DNA of 64,000 bases, taken from Chitinophaga oryzae (GTDB lineage Bacteria > Bacteroidota > Bacteroidia > Chitinophagales > Chitinophagaceae). The translations under genes were made by a program, and so were the position numbers. The notes under the pieces are model-generated. The model saw only the letters and a list, made by a program, of their open reading frames with translations. It searched no databases and was not told the DNA's origin. The stretch is taken from NCBI RefSeq assembly GCF_012516375.2, contig NZ_CP051204.2, forward strand, positions 6,696,001 through 6,760,000, read 5' to 3'. This document shows, in pieces, positions 34,734 through 44,318 of the stretch (within the stretch, counting starts at the first letter, position 1; each line of letters starts with the position of its first letter).

Positions 34734-36755
34734 TCAAACGCGATCTGCTTTTTCATACTGCAGCAGTTTACGTGATTTTTCCAGCACATTGTCTACGGTA
34801 AACCCGTAGTGTTTAAACAACTCTTTGGCAGGCGCGCTGGAACCGAAATGAGAAAGCCCGATGACCGCCCCTCTTTCACCGGTCCACCGTTCCCATCCTT
34901 CCGGAGAACCGGCTTCGATGGCCAGCCGCACTTTTACGGCCAGAGGCAACACCTGCTGCCGGTAACTTTCAGGCTGCTCGCTGAACAGTTCCCAGCTGGG
35001 CATGCTTACCACCCTGGCATCAATATCATCCTCCCATAGCTTTTGCTGTGCGTCCAGCGCCAGCTGCACCTCTGAGCCGGTAGCAATCAGTATCAGCGCC
35101 GGCAGCGCTCCTCTTTCTTTCGACAGGATGTAAGCCCCCTGTTGCAGGTTGCTCGCAGGCGCCACTTTGCTGCGGTCGGCAACCGGCAGTTTCTGTCGCG
35201 TTAATACCAGCATGGTAGGCCCTTTGGTGCGGGTGATGGCCGTATGCCACGCCCACACGGCTTCGTTGGCATCTGCCGGCCGTATCACGCAGAGATGCGG
35301 CATCGCACGCAGGGAGGCCAGGTGTTCCACCGGCTGATGCGTAGTCCCGTCTTCACCCAGTCCAATACTGTCATGCGTCATCACGTAGATCACCGGCAGC
35401 TCCATGATGCAGGCCAGGCGAATAGCCGGCCGCGCATAATCGGTGAAGATGAAAAAGGTAGCTGCATAAGTCCTCACACCGCTATGTAACTGCAGCCCGG
35501 AACTGGCGGCGCACATCACATGCTCGCGGATCCCCCAGGCGATATTGCGGTTTTCATAATGCGCTTTGCTGAAATAACCGGATGATTTGATCAGCGTGAG
35601 CGTAGAAGGTTCCAGGTCGCCACTGCCGCCGATCAGCCAGGGCAGTTTGTCCGCCACGGCGTTCAGGAAGCCGGAAGACACCTCCCGCGTGGCTTTGGGA
35701 CCGTCTTCCGGTTTATATACCGGTACCTCTTTGTCCCACCCATCGGGCAGCTGCTGGGCTATGTACTGCTGCAACAAGGCAAACTGCCCCGGGTATTTAT
35801 TTTCATATTGCTCTTTCAGCGCATTCCACGATTGTTCGGCTTCCTTTCCTTTCTCAATGACCTTCTTCATATACTCCCTTACTTCATCGGGCACCAGGAA
35901 ATCCTGGTCTGCCGGCCACCCGTAGAATTCCCTGGTGAGTTTGATCTCCTCCGCACCCAGCGGCGCCCCATGTGCCTCGGGCGTATCCTGCCTGTTGGGG
36001 GCGCCATAACCGATATGTGTGCGCAACAGGATCATAGACGGTTTATCCGTCACCGCTTTGGCCGCAGCAAAAGCATCCGATATGGCCTTCAGGTCGTTGC
36101 CCTTGTCGCCCAGGTCCTGCACATGCCAGTGATATGCTTCAAACCGTTTAGCCACATCGTCGGAATATGTCAGCGAGGTATTACCTTCTATCGTGATATG
36201 ATTATTATCGTATAAGCATATAAGTTTACCTAATCCAAGATGGCCAGCCACAGAGGCGGCTTCATGGGAGGCGCCCTCCATCAGGTCGCCATCGCTGCAG
36301 AACACATAGGTATGGTGGTCCACCAGCTTCATATCATCTTTATTAAAAATAGCGGCCAGATGCGCTTCGGCCATCGCCAGACCCACGGCGGTCATAATAC
36401 CTTGTCCCAGCGGACCGGTGGTGGTTTCCACCCCGGGCGTCAGCCGGTATTCCGGATGGCCCGGCGTATTGCTTTCCCATTGCCGGAAAGCCTTGATATC
36501 GTCCAGCGAAATATCATAACCGGTGAGATGTAATACCGCATATTGTAGCATCGAAGCGTGGCCATTGGACAACACAAAGCGGTCGCGGTTAAACCAGTCC
36601 GGCTTCCGGGGATTATACCGCAGGTGTTCCGTCCACAACACAAACGCCGCCGGCGCCAGCGCCATCGGCGTACCGGGATGTCCTGAATTCGCTTTCTGTA
36701 CCGCATCCATTGCGAGGCAACGAATGGTGTTAATACATTTTTCTTCGATGGTCAT
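34734..36755 (-). CDS. tkt: Transketolase
   Basis: The 673-residue thiamine-diphosphate enzyme moves two-carbon units between sugar phosphates in the non-oxidative pentose phosphate pathway. The N-terminal signature [13 protein letters not shown], the TPP-binding motif CSDGDLMEG...YDNN, the second-half pyrimidine domain with [12 protein letters not shown], and [21 protein letters not shown] are all intact. ATG 36755 (MTIEEKC) is the likelier start, with 36764 (MKAMTIEEK) possible. Housekeeping gene; no transaldolase next to it. Confidence 0.96.
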   Translation of the reverse strand: MTIEEKCINTIRCLAMDAVQKANSGHPGTPMALAPAAFVLWTEHLRYNPRKPDWFNRDRFVLSNGHASMLQYAVLHLTGYDISLDDIKAFRQWESNTPGHPEYRLTPGVETTTGPLGQGIMTAVGLAMAEAHLAAIFNKDDMKLVDHHTYVFCSDGDLMEGASHEAASVAGHLGLGKLICLYDNNHITIEGNTSLTYSDDVAKRFEAYHWHVQDLGDKGNDLKAISDAFAAAKAVTDKPSMILLRTHIGYGAPNRQDTPEAHGAPLGAEEIKLTREFYGWPADQDFLVPDEVREYMKKVIEKGKEAEQSWNALKEQYENKYPGQFALLQQYIAQQLPDGWDKEVPVYKPEDGPKATREVSSGFLNAVADKLPWLIGGSGDLEPSTLTLIKSSGYFSKAHYENRNIAWGIREHVMCAASSGLQLHSGVRTYAATFFIFTDYARPAIRLACIMELPVIYVMTHDSIGLGEDGTTHQPVEHLASLRAMPHLCVIRPADANEAVWAWHTAITRTKGPTMLVLTRQKLPVADRSKVAPASNLQQGAYILSKERGALPALILIATGSEVQLALDAQQKLWEDDIDARVVSMPSWELFSEQPESYRQQVLPLAVKVRLAIEAGSPEGWERWTGERGAVIGLSHFGSSAPAKELFKHYGFTVDNVLEKSRKLLQYEKADRV

Positions 36756-36827
36756 TGCTTTCATGATATGGCATTTAAGTGGAGAAATCAGGTAAGCAAA
36801 GCCACAAATAAGGTACCAACAGGAGGA

Positions 36828-36951
36828 ATTTTCGATTTTTTGATTTAGGGATTTAGGGATTTAAAAAAATGCAGCGGATAAAAAAAATGCAGCGAAGATC
36901 ATATGATAATCTCCGCTGCATTTTAAATTCAAAAATCAAAAAATCGAAAAT
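36828..36951. terminator. Nested long palindrome downstream of the tricorn-type protease gene
   Basis: Outer arms 36828-36846 and 36933-36951 are perfect 19-bp reverse complements. Inside them ATGCAGCGGA (36869-36878) pairs with TCCGCTGCAT (36912-36921), and a second copy of AATGCAGCG (36887-36895) competes for the same partner. It starts 11 bp past the protease stop on the minus strand and also precedes tkt, so it may end protease transcripts or act as an attenuator for tkt. Confidence 0.6.
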
Positions 36952-36962
36952 CTAAAAATGAT

Positions 36963-39900
36963 TTATTTGATTTCTTTCAGCATTTCTTTCACCGCCGTTT
37001 CCAGCTGGTCGTCTTTACCGGCCAGGAAATCCTCGTAGCGCAGTGGCACGCGGATATCCGGTTCTACCTGCAGGTTCTCTGTAGGACGGCCTTCTTTACC
37101 GATGGTAGCGATCATCGGGATACCGAATACGATAGTCGGATCGATTTGTCTTTCCCACCATACGGCAGTACCGGTGCCGGGAACAGGCATACCGATCAGT
37201 TTACCCAGCTTACCCTGTTTGTAGATATAAGGGAAGATAAACGCGTCGCTGTAGTTGCCTTCACTCATCAGTACGCAGCTGGGAGCCTGCCACTGGCCTT
37301 GCGGTTCGCCACCCTTCAGCAGGTCGCCCTGTGGTGCGAAGTCGAGGTATTTTTTACCGCTGAGGAAGTTGTACAGGTCGTCATGCAGCCATCCGCCGCC
37401 ATTGAAGCGGGTATCTACGATCAGCGCCTGTTTGCCCCTGTTCTTACCCATTACTTCGTCGTAAACGGAACGGAAGCTGGCGTCGTTCATGCCCTGTACG
37501 TGCACATAACCTACTTTGCCACCGCTGAGTTTGTCCACCATTTTGCGCATGTTGTTCACCCAGCGTTTATACATCAGGGCGCTTTCTTCGCCGCTGCTGA
37601 CAGGTTTCACGGTTTCTTCCCATTGTTTGCCGTCGGCGTCGGTGAAGCTGATCAGCACATTGCGGCCTGCTTTGCGATTGAGCAGTTCTGCCCAGTCGAT
37701 TTTAGCGGTAACGGCTTCGCCGTCTATTTTGTTGATCACGGCGCCAGCTTTCATCTTGCTGCCTGCTTTGTCAAACGGACCGGCAGTGATGACTTCATCT
37801 ACTTTCAGGCCGTCTTTGGTGTAACGTTCATCATACAGCAGACCGAGGGACGCAGTAGCGTCGCCATCGGGGCGTACGGGGGAGTAACGGCCACCGGTGT
37901 GGGAACCGTTCAGTTCACCCAGCATTTCGCTGAGCAGTTCCTGGAAATCGTAGTTGTTGCTGATATGCGGGAGGAAACGGGCATAAGCATCGCGGTACAT
38001 TTTCCAGTCCATATTGCGGATGGTAGGATCGTAGAATTTCTCTTTCACCTGTTTCCATGCGTGGTCCAGCATGTAAGCGCGTTCTGCGGCCTGGTCCAGC
38101 AGCATTTCGGAGTTGATGCTGATCGGCGTGATTTTACCGGAAGCGGCATCTACTTTCACTACGCTGCCCCTGTTGCTCACAAAGAGGGAGTTACCGTCTT
38201 TGCTGAGTTCCAGGCTGCCGGGCGTACCGCCCAGTTTGGCCAGGATTTTAGTATCGCCGGTGCGGGGTTCTGTCACCCACAGGTCGTAGCCTTTTTCAAA
38301 GGCAGCGGTATAATACAGTTTGCTGTTGTCTTTGCTCAGCACGTAGTCAGCGATGGAAGCGCTGTTGATGGTGAGGCGCTGCTGGCGCTCTTCCAGGTTG
38401 CTGAAGTCAGGACGGAAGTCTTTTTTCGCAGCAGCCGTATCCTTTTTGGCGGCTGTGTCTTTACCGCCTTTTTTGGCGTTGTCTTCCTGGTCTTTCAGCA
38501 GGTTAAATTCATCTTTCGTCAGTTTGTATTTATCGAAAGCTTCCTGGTCGAAGAATACCGCGTAGATATCTGTTTCGCGGCTCCCCTGGCGGGCCAGCGA
38601 CTTACGGCCTTCGCGGCTGCTTTCCCAGGTCAGCATTTTACCATCGCTGCTCCATTTGAGGTTACCCTCGCCGAAGCCGCTGTTTACGGGGTAGATGTTT
38701 TCTCCTTTACCGTCAACAGGGATAATGGTGGCGTTGCTGGTGAAAGCGTATCCTCTCTGGTCTTCCACTACGATCCATTTGCTGTCGGGGCTCCAGGAGA
38801 AACTCCAGTCGCCGTCGGAATAGGAATGGTTATGGCCTTTAGGCAGCAGCGTGCGGCTTTTGCCGGAAGCGATATTGAATACTTTGAGCAGGTTACGGTC
38901 TTCCACATACGCTATTTCTTTCCCGTCGGGAGAGAATAACGGCTGGAACTCTTCCGCAGCGGTGGCAATGAGCGGCTCTTCTTTCAGCACGGTGGCAGCA
39001 AAGAAATAAGGCTCTTCCTTACGTACGATGGTGCTCTGATAGATGTCCCAGTTACCGTTGCGTTCAGCGGCATATACCACGCGTTTGCCATCGGGAGACC
39101 ATTGCACCATCCTTTCCTGTTGCGGGGTGTTGGTGATCCTTTTGGTCATAGCGCCTTCCACACTGGTCACAAATACTTCGCCGCGGGCCACGAAAGCCAT
39201 CTGTTTGCCGTCGGGGCTCATGGCAAATTCAGTCACGTTGCCGTTTACCGGCAGCGGCTTCTGTATGCCGTTACGGCCGTCATTGAAAATGCGCACATTG
39301 ACTTTCTGCGGTTTATCGCCTTCTTTCAGCGTGTATATCTCTCCGTTATAAGTAAAACAGAAAGTGTTATTGGAAGAGCGGGACAGATGACGTACCGGAT
39401 GTTTTTCAAAACGGGTCAGCTGTTCCATTTTGTTTTTATCTCCTACAGACGATTTGAAGAGGTTCTGGGAGATACCGCCTTTTTCACTCAGGTAATAGAT
39501 GCTGTTATCGTTGCCGAACAGCGGCTCGCGGTCTTCCCCTTCATAGGAGGACACCTGCTGATAGCTGCCTTTGCCGATATCATACACCCAGATGTCGCGG
39601 GTAACGGAAGACACGTGGTGTTTACGCCAGGGATCTTCATAGCCTTTGCGGTCCTGGAAGATGATCTGATCGCCTTTGCTGTTGTAGCGGGCGAATTCGG
39701 CGCCGGCAGCGCTGACCAGCATGGGGCGGCCACCCGTTACAGTCACGGTGTACAGGTTGTCGAACAAGCGGTAGCTGAAACGGATGCTGGCCGCAGGAGC
39801 GTTACGCCCGCTGCCGAAGAGCACCTGTTTGTTGTCCGGCGTAAAGTCGTACGGATAGTCCGCATTACTGTGACTGGTCAGCCTCACGGGCGTACCGCCT

Positions 39901-40190
39901 TCAGCAGGCATCACAAACACGTCGAAGTTGCCGTAACGGTCACTCGCAAAAGCGATGTATTTACCGTCATGGCTCCAGACAGGCATCATATCCTGCGCCT
40001 CATGAATGGTCAGGGGAACAGCAACGCCGCCGTTGGCGTCTACCCGGTAGATATCTCCTTTATAACCAAAGGCGATCGTCTTTCCATCGGGCGAGATGGC
40101 GGGATAACGCAACCAGAGCGCGTTTTCCTGGGCATAGGTGGCAGTGGCGGCCATGAGCCAGGCTGCACAGGTGAATAAAAATTTCTTCAT
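36963..40190 (-). CDS. Exported tricorn-type S41 protease
   Basis: The 1075-residue protein has a signal peptide (ending TYA|QEN), then two beta-propeller regions built from WD40-like PD40 repeats with the typical SPDGK and WSPDSKW words (about 25-650), a basic linker with repeated AAKKD, a helical domain, a PDZ domain near 800-860 (AGAVINKIDGEAVT), and the C-terminal S41 peptidase domain. The nucleophile is Ser981 in MSEGNYSDAF, and the nearby GTGTAVWWE is typical of tricorn homologues. It should degrade peptides in the periplasm. The propellers probably gate access to the active site. Confidence 0.93.
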   Translation of the reverse strand: MKKFLFTCAAWLMAATATYAQENALWLRYPAISPDGKTIAFGYKGDIYRVDANGGVAVPLTIHEAQDMMPVWSHDGKYIAFASDRYGNFDVFVMPAEGGTPVRLTSHSNADYPYDFTPDNKQVLFGSGRNAPAASIRFSYRLFDNLYTVTVTGGRPMLVSAAGAEFARYNSKGDQIIFQDRKGYEDPWRKHHVSSVTRDIWVYDIGKGSYQQVSSYEGEDREPLFGNDNSIYYLSEKGGISQNLFKSSVGDKNKMEQLTRFEKHPVRHLSRSSNNTFCFTYNGEIYTLKEGDKPQKVNVRIFNDGRNGIQKPLPVNGNVTEFAMSPDGKQMAFVARGEVFVTSVEGAMTKRITNTPQQERMVQWSPDGKRVVYAAERNGNWDIYQSTIVRKEEPYFFAATVLKEEPLIATAAEEFQPLFSPDGKEIAYVEDRNLLKVFNIASGKSRTLLPKGHNHSYSDGDWSFSWSPDSKWIVVEDQRGYAFTSNATIIPVDGKGENIYPVNSGFGEGNLKWSSDGKMLTWESSREGRKSLARQGSRETDIYAVFFDQEAFDKYKLTKDEFNLLKDQEDNAKKGGKDTAAKKDTAAAKKDFRPDFSNLEERQQRLTINSASIADYVLSKDNSKLYYTAAFEKGYDLWVTEPRTGDTKILAKLGGTPGSLELSKDGNSLFVSNRGSVVKVDAASGKITPISINSEMLLDQAAERAYMLDHAWKQVKEKFYDPTIRNMDWKMYRDAYARFLPHISNNYDFQELLSEMLGELNGSHTGGRYSPVRPDGDATASLGLLYDERYTKDGLKVDEVITAGPFDKAGSKMKAGAVINKIDGEAVTAKIDWAELLNRKAGRNVLISFTDADGKQWEETVKPVSSGEESALMYKRWVNNMRKMVDKLSGGKVGYVHVQGMNDASFRSVYDEVMGKNRGKQALIVDTRFNGGGWLHDDLYNFLSGKKYLDFAPQGDLLKGGEPQGQWQAPSCVLMSEGNYSDAFIFPYIYKQGKLGKLIGMPVPGTGTAVWWERQIDPTIVFGIPMIATIGKEGRPTENLQVEPDIRVPLRYEDFLAGKDDQLETAVKEMLKEIK

Positions 40191-40450
40191 AAGCTTTAAA
40201 AGCGATTTGTTGTTTGGTCAGTATGGCAAAATAAAAAAAAGCGGCAGGAGTTCCGGCTAATTAATGATAAATGGTACATTCAGGTGATGGTCAGTGGCAG
40301 GCGATTTCCTCCTGCCGGCAGGGCTATTCCGGGGTGATACCGCTGCCTTTGACGGCGCTATGGTCTTCCACCATTGTTATGATCAAAAAATACAGGCAGA
40401 TGTTTGTCCAAATTGCGGATACGCTGTTCGTCAGGGATAAAACTACCTGC

Positions 40451-40822
40451 ATGAAAAAGGAAAAAATCATTTACCGGGCCGCTACGGCCGCAATTGCCCT
40501 GATTTCTATTGGTGGCGCCATTGGACTGCTTACTTCTTCTTTTATGATCCAAACCGTTGACCAGATGGGATATCCCGGCTACTTCCGGGTGGAACTGGCC
40601 ATAGGGAAGATCATCGGGGGCCTTGTGCTGCTGCTGCCGGTCGCCCCCAACATCAAGGAATGGGCTTACGCCGGCCTGGCGATCAACGTGTTATCTGCTT
40701 TTGTGGCTTTCGCCGCCATCCATGGAACGCCCGGTCAGTACGTATGGCCGGCGGTGGCCCTGCTGCTGTTGATTGTTTCCTATGCCTGCTTTAAAAAAAT
40801 AAACATGCGGGCGGCGGTATAA
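40451..40822 (+). CDS. DoxX-like small membrane protein
   Basis: Starting at ATG 40451 the 123-residue protein has four predicted membrane helices and fits the DoxX-like family (PF13564), with the YFRVELAIGKIIGGLVLLLP segment typical of it. The role of these proteins is mostly unknown; some sit with redox enzymes. The longer frame from 40271 lacks any sign of being coding. It is a single gene with no operon partner. Confidence 0.82.
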   Translation: MKKEKIIYRAATAAIALISIGGAIGLLTSSFMIQTVDQMGYPGYFRVELAIGKIIGGLVLLLPVAPNIKEWAYAGLAINVLSAFVAFAAIHGTPGQYVWPAVALLLLIVSYACFKKINMRAAV

Positions 40823-40887
40823 CGTCGGTCCCCCGCTCAAAAGTCTTTTATATGTAGTATGCCATAAGGAAGTGATCTCACTCCTTT

Positions 40888-40908
40888 CCCCGGGTTTAAA
40901 GCCCGGGG
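40888..40908. repeat. REP-like GC palindrome
   Basis: CCCCGGG and CCCGGGG pair perfectly around TTTAAAG in the gap between the DoxX-like gene and the DUF2089 operon, 66 bp after a stop codon. A related but imperfect sequence starting TCCCCGGGTT is at 25011-25031. It may be a terminator or part of a dispersed palindrome family. Confidence 0.5.
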
Positions 40909-40948
40909 CTAATCCGTTTATGTCTGCTTACCCACTATGTTTTTTATT

Positions 40949-40997
40949 AATTTTATTAAACTAAAAATCAATTTTATTAAAAATTGATTTAATTTTG
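40949..40997 (+). promoter_or_regulatory. Operator-promoter of the DUF2089 operon
   Basis: The 12-mer AATTTTATTAAA occurs at 40949-40960 and again at 40970-40981, exactly 21 bp (two helical turns) apart. A perfect 10-bp palindrome with a 4-nt spacer spans 40966-40989, and an exact TAnnTTTG element (TAATTTTG) follows at 40990-40997. The start codon at 41005 is only 7 bp after that element, so the transcript may be nearly leaderless. Confidence 0.55.
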
Positions 40998-41004
40998 TTT
41001 AACC

Positions 41005-41304
41005 ATGAAGCCAATAAAGAAATTCTTACCACTTTCCTGCCCGAGCTGTGCTTCGCCTTTAAAAGTGACCTCACTGGCCTGTGAAGCCTGCGACACCACA
41101 GTTTCCGGCAGCTTTGAACTACCGCTGCTGGCGCGGCTGCCGGCAGACGATCTGCAGTTTGTGATTGATTTTGTGAAAAGCAGCGGCAGCCTGAAAGTGA
41201 TGGCGCAGCAGCTGGGGCTCAGTTACCCTACGGTGCGCAACCGGCTCGATGATATCATCGCCAACATAGAAACAATCGAGAAAAACATAAAAGCATCCCG
41301 ATGA
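41005..41304 (+). CDS. DUF2089-family zinc-ribbon/HTH regulator
   Basis: This 99-residue protein has an N-terminal zinc ribbon with CPSCASP and CEACDT (Cys pairs near residues 12-15 and 29-32), and a C-terminal helix-turn-helix (MAQQLGLSYPTVRNRLDDII, about 68-87), which is the layout of DUF2089. It is the first gene of a three-gene operon and overlaps the next gene by 4 bp. Because the palindrome-rich promoter lies directly in front, autoregulation is plausible but inferred. Confidence 0.88.
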   Translation: MKPIKKFLPLSCPSCASPLKVTSLACEACDTTVSGSFELPLLARLPADDLQFVIDFVKSSGSLKVMAQQLGLSYPTVRNRLDDIIANIETIEKNIKASR

Positions 41305-41855
41305 ACACCTGGTTACTACGTCCGTTTACCTACATCGCCGGCAGCAAAGCGTTGCTCCTCGGATGGGCCGTCATGCTGGTCACCTCTGTGGTGGCTTATT
41401 TCAGCAAGACCCATTTCGACGGTGCTATCGACGCCCATGCCGGCGCCACTGTTATGCCTTATTTTATTTATCTCCTGGAAGCGGTGATCGCCTGGGGATG
41501 CATGGTACTGGCCTGTTACGCAGCGGCGGCTATCTTCGCCCGCAGCTCCTTCCGCCTCATTGATATTGCCGGCACGCTGGCGCTGGCACGCACGCCGCTG
41601 CTGGCCATCGCGCTGATCAACTTCGGGATGCCGGTGGTAGAAAATCCTATGGATATTAACCCGACAGTCATCACGCTGGCGCTGATCTCCCTGCCCTTCT
41701 TTATCTGGATGCTGGTGCTGATGTACCAGGGCTTCAGCGTTTCTGTCAACATGAAAGGCAACAAAGCGGTGATCGTTTTCATCGTGGCCCTGATAGTGGC
41801 GGAAGTCATTTCCAAAGCACTCATCTCTTTCACCTTTCCGCTCCTGCTACCCTGA
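41301..41855 (+). CDS. Multi-pass membrane protein (YIP1-like)
   Basis: This 184-residue protein has five predicted membrane helices and the layout of bacterial YIP1-like proteins (RPFTYIAGSKALLLGW start). It overlaps the DUF2089 gene by 4 bp (ATGA) and is followed after 14 bp by an exported hydrolase gene. DUF2089 regulators next to such membrane proteins suggest a small envelope-linked unit, but the function is unknown. Confidence 0.75.
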   Translation: MNTWLLRPFTYIAGSKALLLGWAVMLVTSVVAYFSKTHFDGAIDAHAGATVMPYFIYLLEAVIAWGCMVLACYAAAAIFARSSFRLIDIAGTLALARTPLLAIALINFGMPVVENPMDINPTVITLALISLPFFIWMLVLMYQGFSVSVNMKGNKAVIVFIVALIVAEVISKALISFTFPLLLP

Positions 41856-41869
41856 ATAAAAATTACGGT

Positions 41870-43123
41870 ATGAAAAAAATTTGTTTACTGGCCACCCTGC
41901 TGTTATCCTTTTCTCCGGAGATAACAGCGCAGGCCAACTACCCTGCTGCCGCCACCAAAGTACAACGCTACTACAACCAGCAGCAGGCCGATAGCCTCTA
42001 CCGCATGTTCGGCCCCGCCATCAAAGCGGCATTGCCACCGGACCAGACACGCGCCATGCTGGCGCAGCTGCATGGTCAGCTGGGGGATATGATGCAACTC
42101 ACTTCCACCGGCGGCGATGCCAACAGCCATACCTGGAGAGCCGATTTCACCAAAGGCACCCTAACGATGCTCATCGCATTGAATCCTGACAACCTGATGG
42201 AAGGATTTCGCTTTGTTCCCTACCAGGAGAAAAAAGCCACGGAGACGGAGGCTGACAATTATAACCTCCCTGCTGCCGGCGTCACCCTCCACGGTACGCT
42301 TACTCTCCCGGTAAGTAATGGTCCGGTGCCGGTGGTACTGGTCATCGCAGGTTCCGGCCCTACTGACCGGAATGGCAACAACAACATAGGGCTAAAGACC
42401 AACGCCTACAAGATGCTGGCAGAAACATTGCAGGCCAATGGTATCGCCTGCGTGCGTTACGACAAACGGGGCGTAGGCGCCAGCGCTACGGGCAAACCGG
42501 AAACAGATATCTCTTTTGAAGGCACCGTGAACGACGCCGCCGGATACATCACTATGCTGAAAGCAGACAAACGTTTTTCCCGCGTTATTGTGGCCGGTCA
42601 CAGTGAAGGATCGATGATCGGCGTGCTGGCCCTGCAACGCAGTCCGGGAGACCGGTTCATTTCCCTTGCGGGGCCCGGCGAGCCTATAGATCTTATCCTC
42701 ATAAGGCAGCTGATGGTACAGGCACCCACACTGGCAGGCAAAGCGAAAGCCATGCTGGACAGCCTCAAACAGGGACATAAAGTATTCAACACAGAACCTG
42801 CGTTGAAGGGAATGTTTTATCCCGAAGTACAACCTTATATGATGGCCTGGTTAAAATATGCGCCGCAACAGGAAATCGCTCAACTGAAGATGCCCATCCT
42901 GATCGTACAGGGCACCACAGATGTACAGATAAGCGTAAAAGATGCGCAGCTGCTGAAACAGGGCGCTCCTGGCGCGCAACTGAAAATCATCGGCCAGATG
43001 AACCACGTGCTGAAAACAGCGCCGGCCGCCAGCGGTGTTGGCGATGCCAGCTACACGGACCCCAGCCGGCCGCTGAACCCGGAGCTGGTAAAAGTGATGG
43101 TAGATTTTATACAAAGCAGGTAA
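41870..43123 (+). CDS. Exported alpha/beta hydrolase with N-terminal DUF3887-like domain
   Basis: The 417-residue protein has a signal peptide ending ITA|QANY, an N-terminal domain of about 100 residues resembling DUF3887 (YYNQQQADSLYRMFG), and an alpha/beta-hydrolase domain with oxyanion-loop motif IAGSGPTDRNGNN, nucleophile Ser in GHSEGS near residue 246, Asp in QGTTDVQI and His in MNHVLK near the C-terminus. An esterase or peptidase role in the periplasm is likely. It is the third gene of the DUF2089 operon. Confidence 0.88.
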   Translation: MKKICLLATLLLSFSPEITAQANYPAAATKVQRYYNQQQADSLYRMFGPAIKAALPPDQTRAMLAQLHGQLGDMMQLTSTGGDANSHTWRADFTKGTLTMLIALNPDNLMEGFRFVPYQEKKATETEADNYNLPAAGVTLHGTLTLPVSNGPVPVVLVIAGSGPTDRNGNNNIGLKTNAYKMLAETLQANGIACVRYDKRGVGASATGKPETDISFEGTVNDAAGYITMLKADKRFSRVIVAGHSEGSMIGVLALQRSPGDRFISLAGPGEPIDLILIRQLMVQAPTLAGKAKAMLDSLKQGHKVFNTEPALKGMFYPEVQPYMMAWLKYAPQQEIAQLKMPILIVQGTTDVQISVKDAQLLKQGAPGAQLKIIGQMNHVLKTAPAASGVGDASYTDPSRPLNPELVKVMVDFIQSR

Positions 43124-43127
43124 GCCG

Positions 43128-44318
43128 TTATTGTTCGCGGGAACTTCTTTTCCGCATCTCTTCAAAAAACGGCGTTCTTCTTTCCTCCACACACCTCAAT
43201 GCATAAAGATACAGAGCAGCTGACCACGACTGCCAGTTCTGGCCTTTAGGCTGCCCGTCCTGCGCGCGCAGCCACTCGTTGAAACCATACGCCAGCGGCT
43301 GCGCGTGCGACGGCTTCACCGCCTGCGCCAGCGCATACAGCTTCTTTTCCGCCAGTTGATACTTCCTGGCGGCTACTAACGCGGCTATATATACGCCGCA
43401 GACAAAAGGCCATATGCCGCCGTTGTGGTAATCGCCGGGCATATTAAACTCTGCGTCCCGCGGCCGCCAGTCCGGATCGCCGGGCTGCACGAAAGGAAAA
43501 AAATTCGGCGGCAGTTCAGACGCCAGGTCTCCCCTCTCCCGCATCACGTTGCATTCTGTTTCAATCCAGGCGATCATACGCTCGGCCCTCGACGGGGATG
43601 CTATGCCCGTAAGGATAGCGAGACTGTTGCCCAACAGATCGAATCTTTCGCTGCTGTATATCTTATAAGACCAGCACGCATAATAGGGCTTACTCTTTAC
43701 CGTGAGCCCTTCATGCACATGCCGCTGCATATAATTACAGGTGATGGTAAAATGCCGCATCTCCTGCAGAAAGGCATCGGCCCGCTGGTGGCGGTCAAAC
43801 ATACGCAGTCCGGCATAAACCAGCGTATTCACATACAATCCGTATCCCAACACCCATTGCTCATCGCGCCAGTCGCTCGTAGGCAGCTGCGCTACCAGCA
43901 GCCGGTCGGAAGGACTCTGGTAATACAACCAGGTCAGCGCTTTCTCCGCGGCCTCCTGCAGAAAGTCTGTATTCCCTGTGAGTTGCCGGTAGATACTGAT
44001 GCCCACCAGGAACAACGGCGTCGTGTCGCTGGCGCCCAGGTTTTCCGGGTCATGTGCCAGCGAAGGCACATGGCCGTGTTCCGTCTGGTTCTTCGCCAGC
44101 ACTTCCAGCACCCTGCGCATGCTGACGATCAGTTGTTCGTCGCCGGAAACGGCGATACCAAAAAAAGTAAAGACCATATCACGGGTGTAGGGTTCCGAAT
44201 ATGCCCAGCCGGCGGTGCGCGGCAAGCCCGTACAAGGGCCGCGGCGGTTATGACGCAGCACTTCCAGCGCCGCTATCCTGGCCTGTTCCACTTCTGCTGT
44301 ATTGGTGTACGTTTTCAT
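43128..44318 (-). CDS. Six-hairpin glycosidase-like protein (invertase/GH100-like)
   Basis: The 396-residue protein has the repeated helical pattern of (alpha/alpha)6 glycosidases, with RDMVFTFFGIAVSG near the N-terminus, DWRDEQWVLGYG in the middle and MPGDYHNGGIWPFVCG near residue 300. The YHNGGxWP word recalls GH100 neutral invertases and amylo-1,6-glucosidase relatives. No signal peptide is present, so it is probably cytoplasmic. It overlaps the upstream glycosyltransferase gene by 4 bp and is the third gene of a coupled deacetylase-glycosyltransferase-glycosidase operon, so it likely works on the product of that pathway rather than on a food polysaccharide. Confidence 0.75.
   Translation of the reverse strand: MKTYTNTAEVEQARIAALEVLRHNRRGPCTGLPRTAGWAYSEPYTRDMVFTFFGIAVSGDEQLIVSMRRVLEVLAKNQTEHGHVPSLAHDPENLGASDTTPLFLVGISIYRQLTGNTDFLQEAAEKALTWLYYQSPSDRLLVAQLPTSDWRDEQWVLGYGLYVNTLVYAGLRMFDRHQRADAFLQEMRHFTITCNYMQRHVHEGLTVKSKPYYACWSYKIYSSERFDLLGNSLAILTGIASPSRAERMIAWIETECNVMRERGDLASELPPNFFPFVQPGDPDWRPRDAEFNMPGDYHNGGIWPFVCGVYIAALVAARKYQLAEKKLYALAQAVKPSHAQPLAYGFNEWLRAQDGQPKGQNWQSWSAALYLYALRCVEERRTPFFEEMRKRSSREQ

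Noticed and set aside
37146..38939. 597-codon plus-strand open frame opposite the tricorn protease
   Set aside because: It is antisense to a clearly coding gene, has low-complexity Phe/Val-rich content and no family signature; long antisense frames are common opposite RNY-biased genes here (also 25371-26513, 57068-58654, 39102-40178, 62395-63561).
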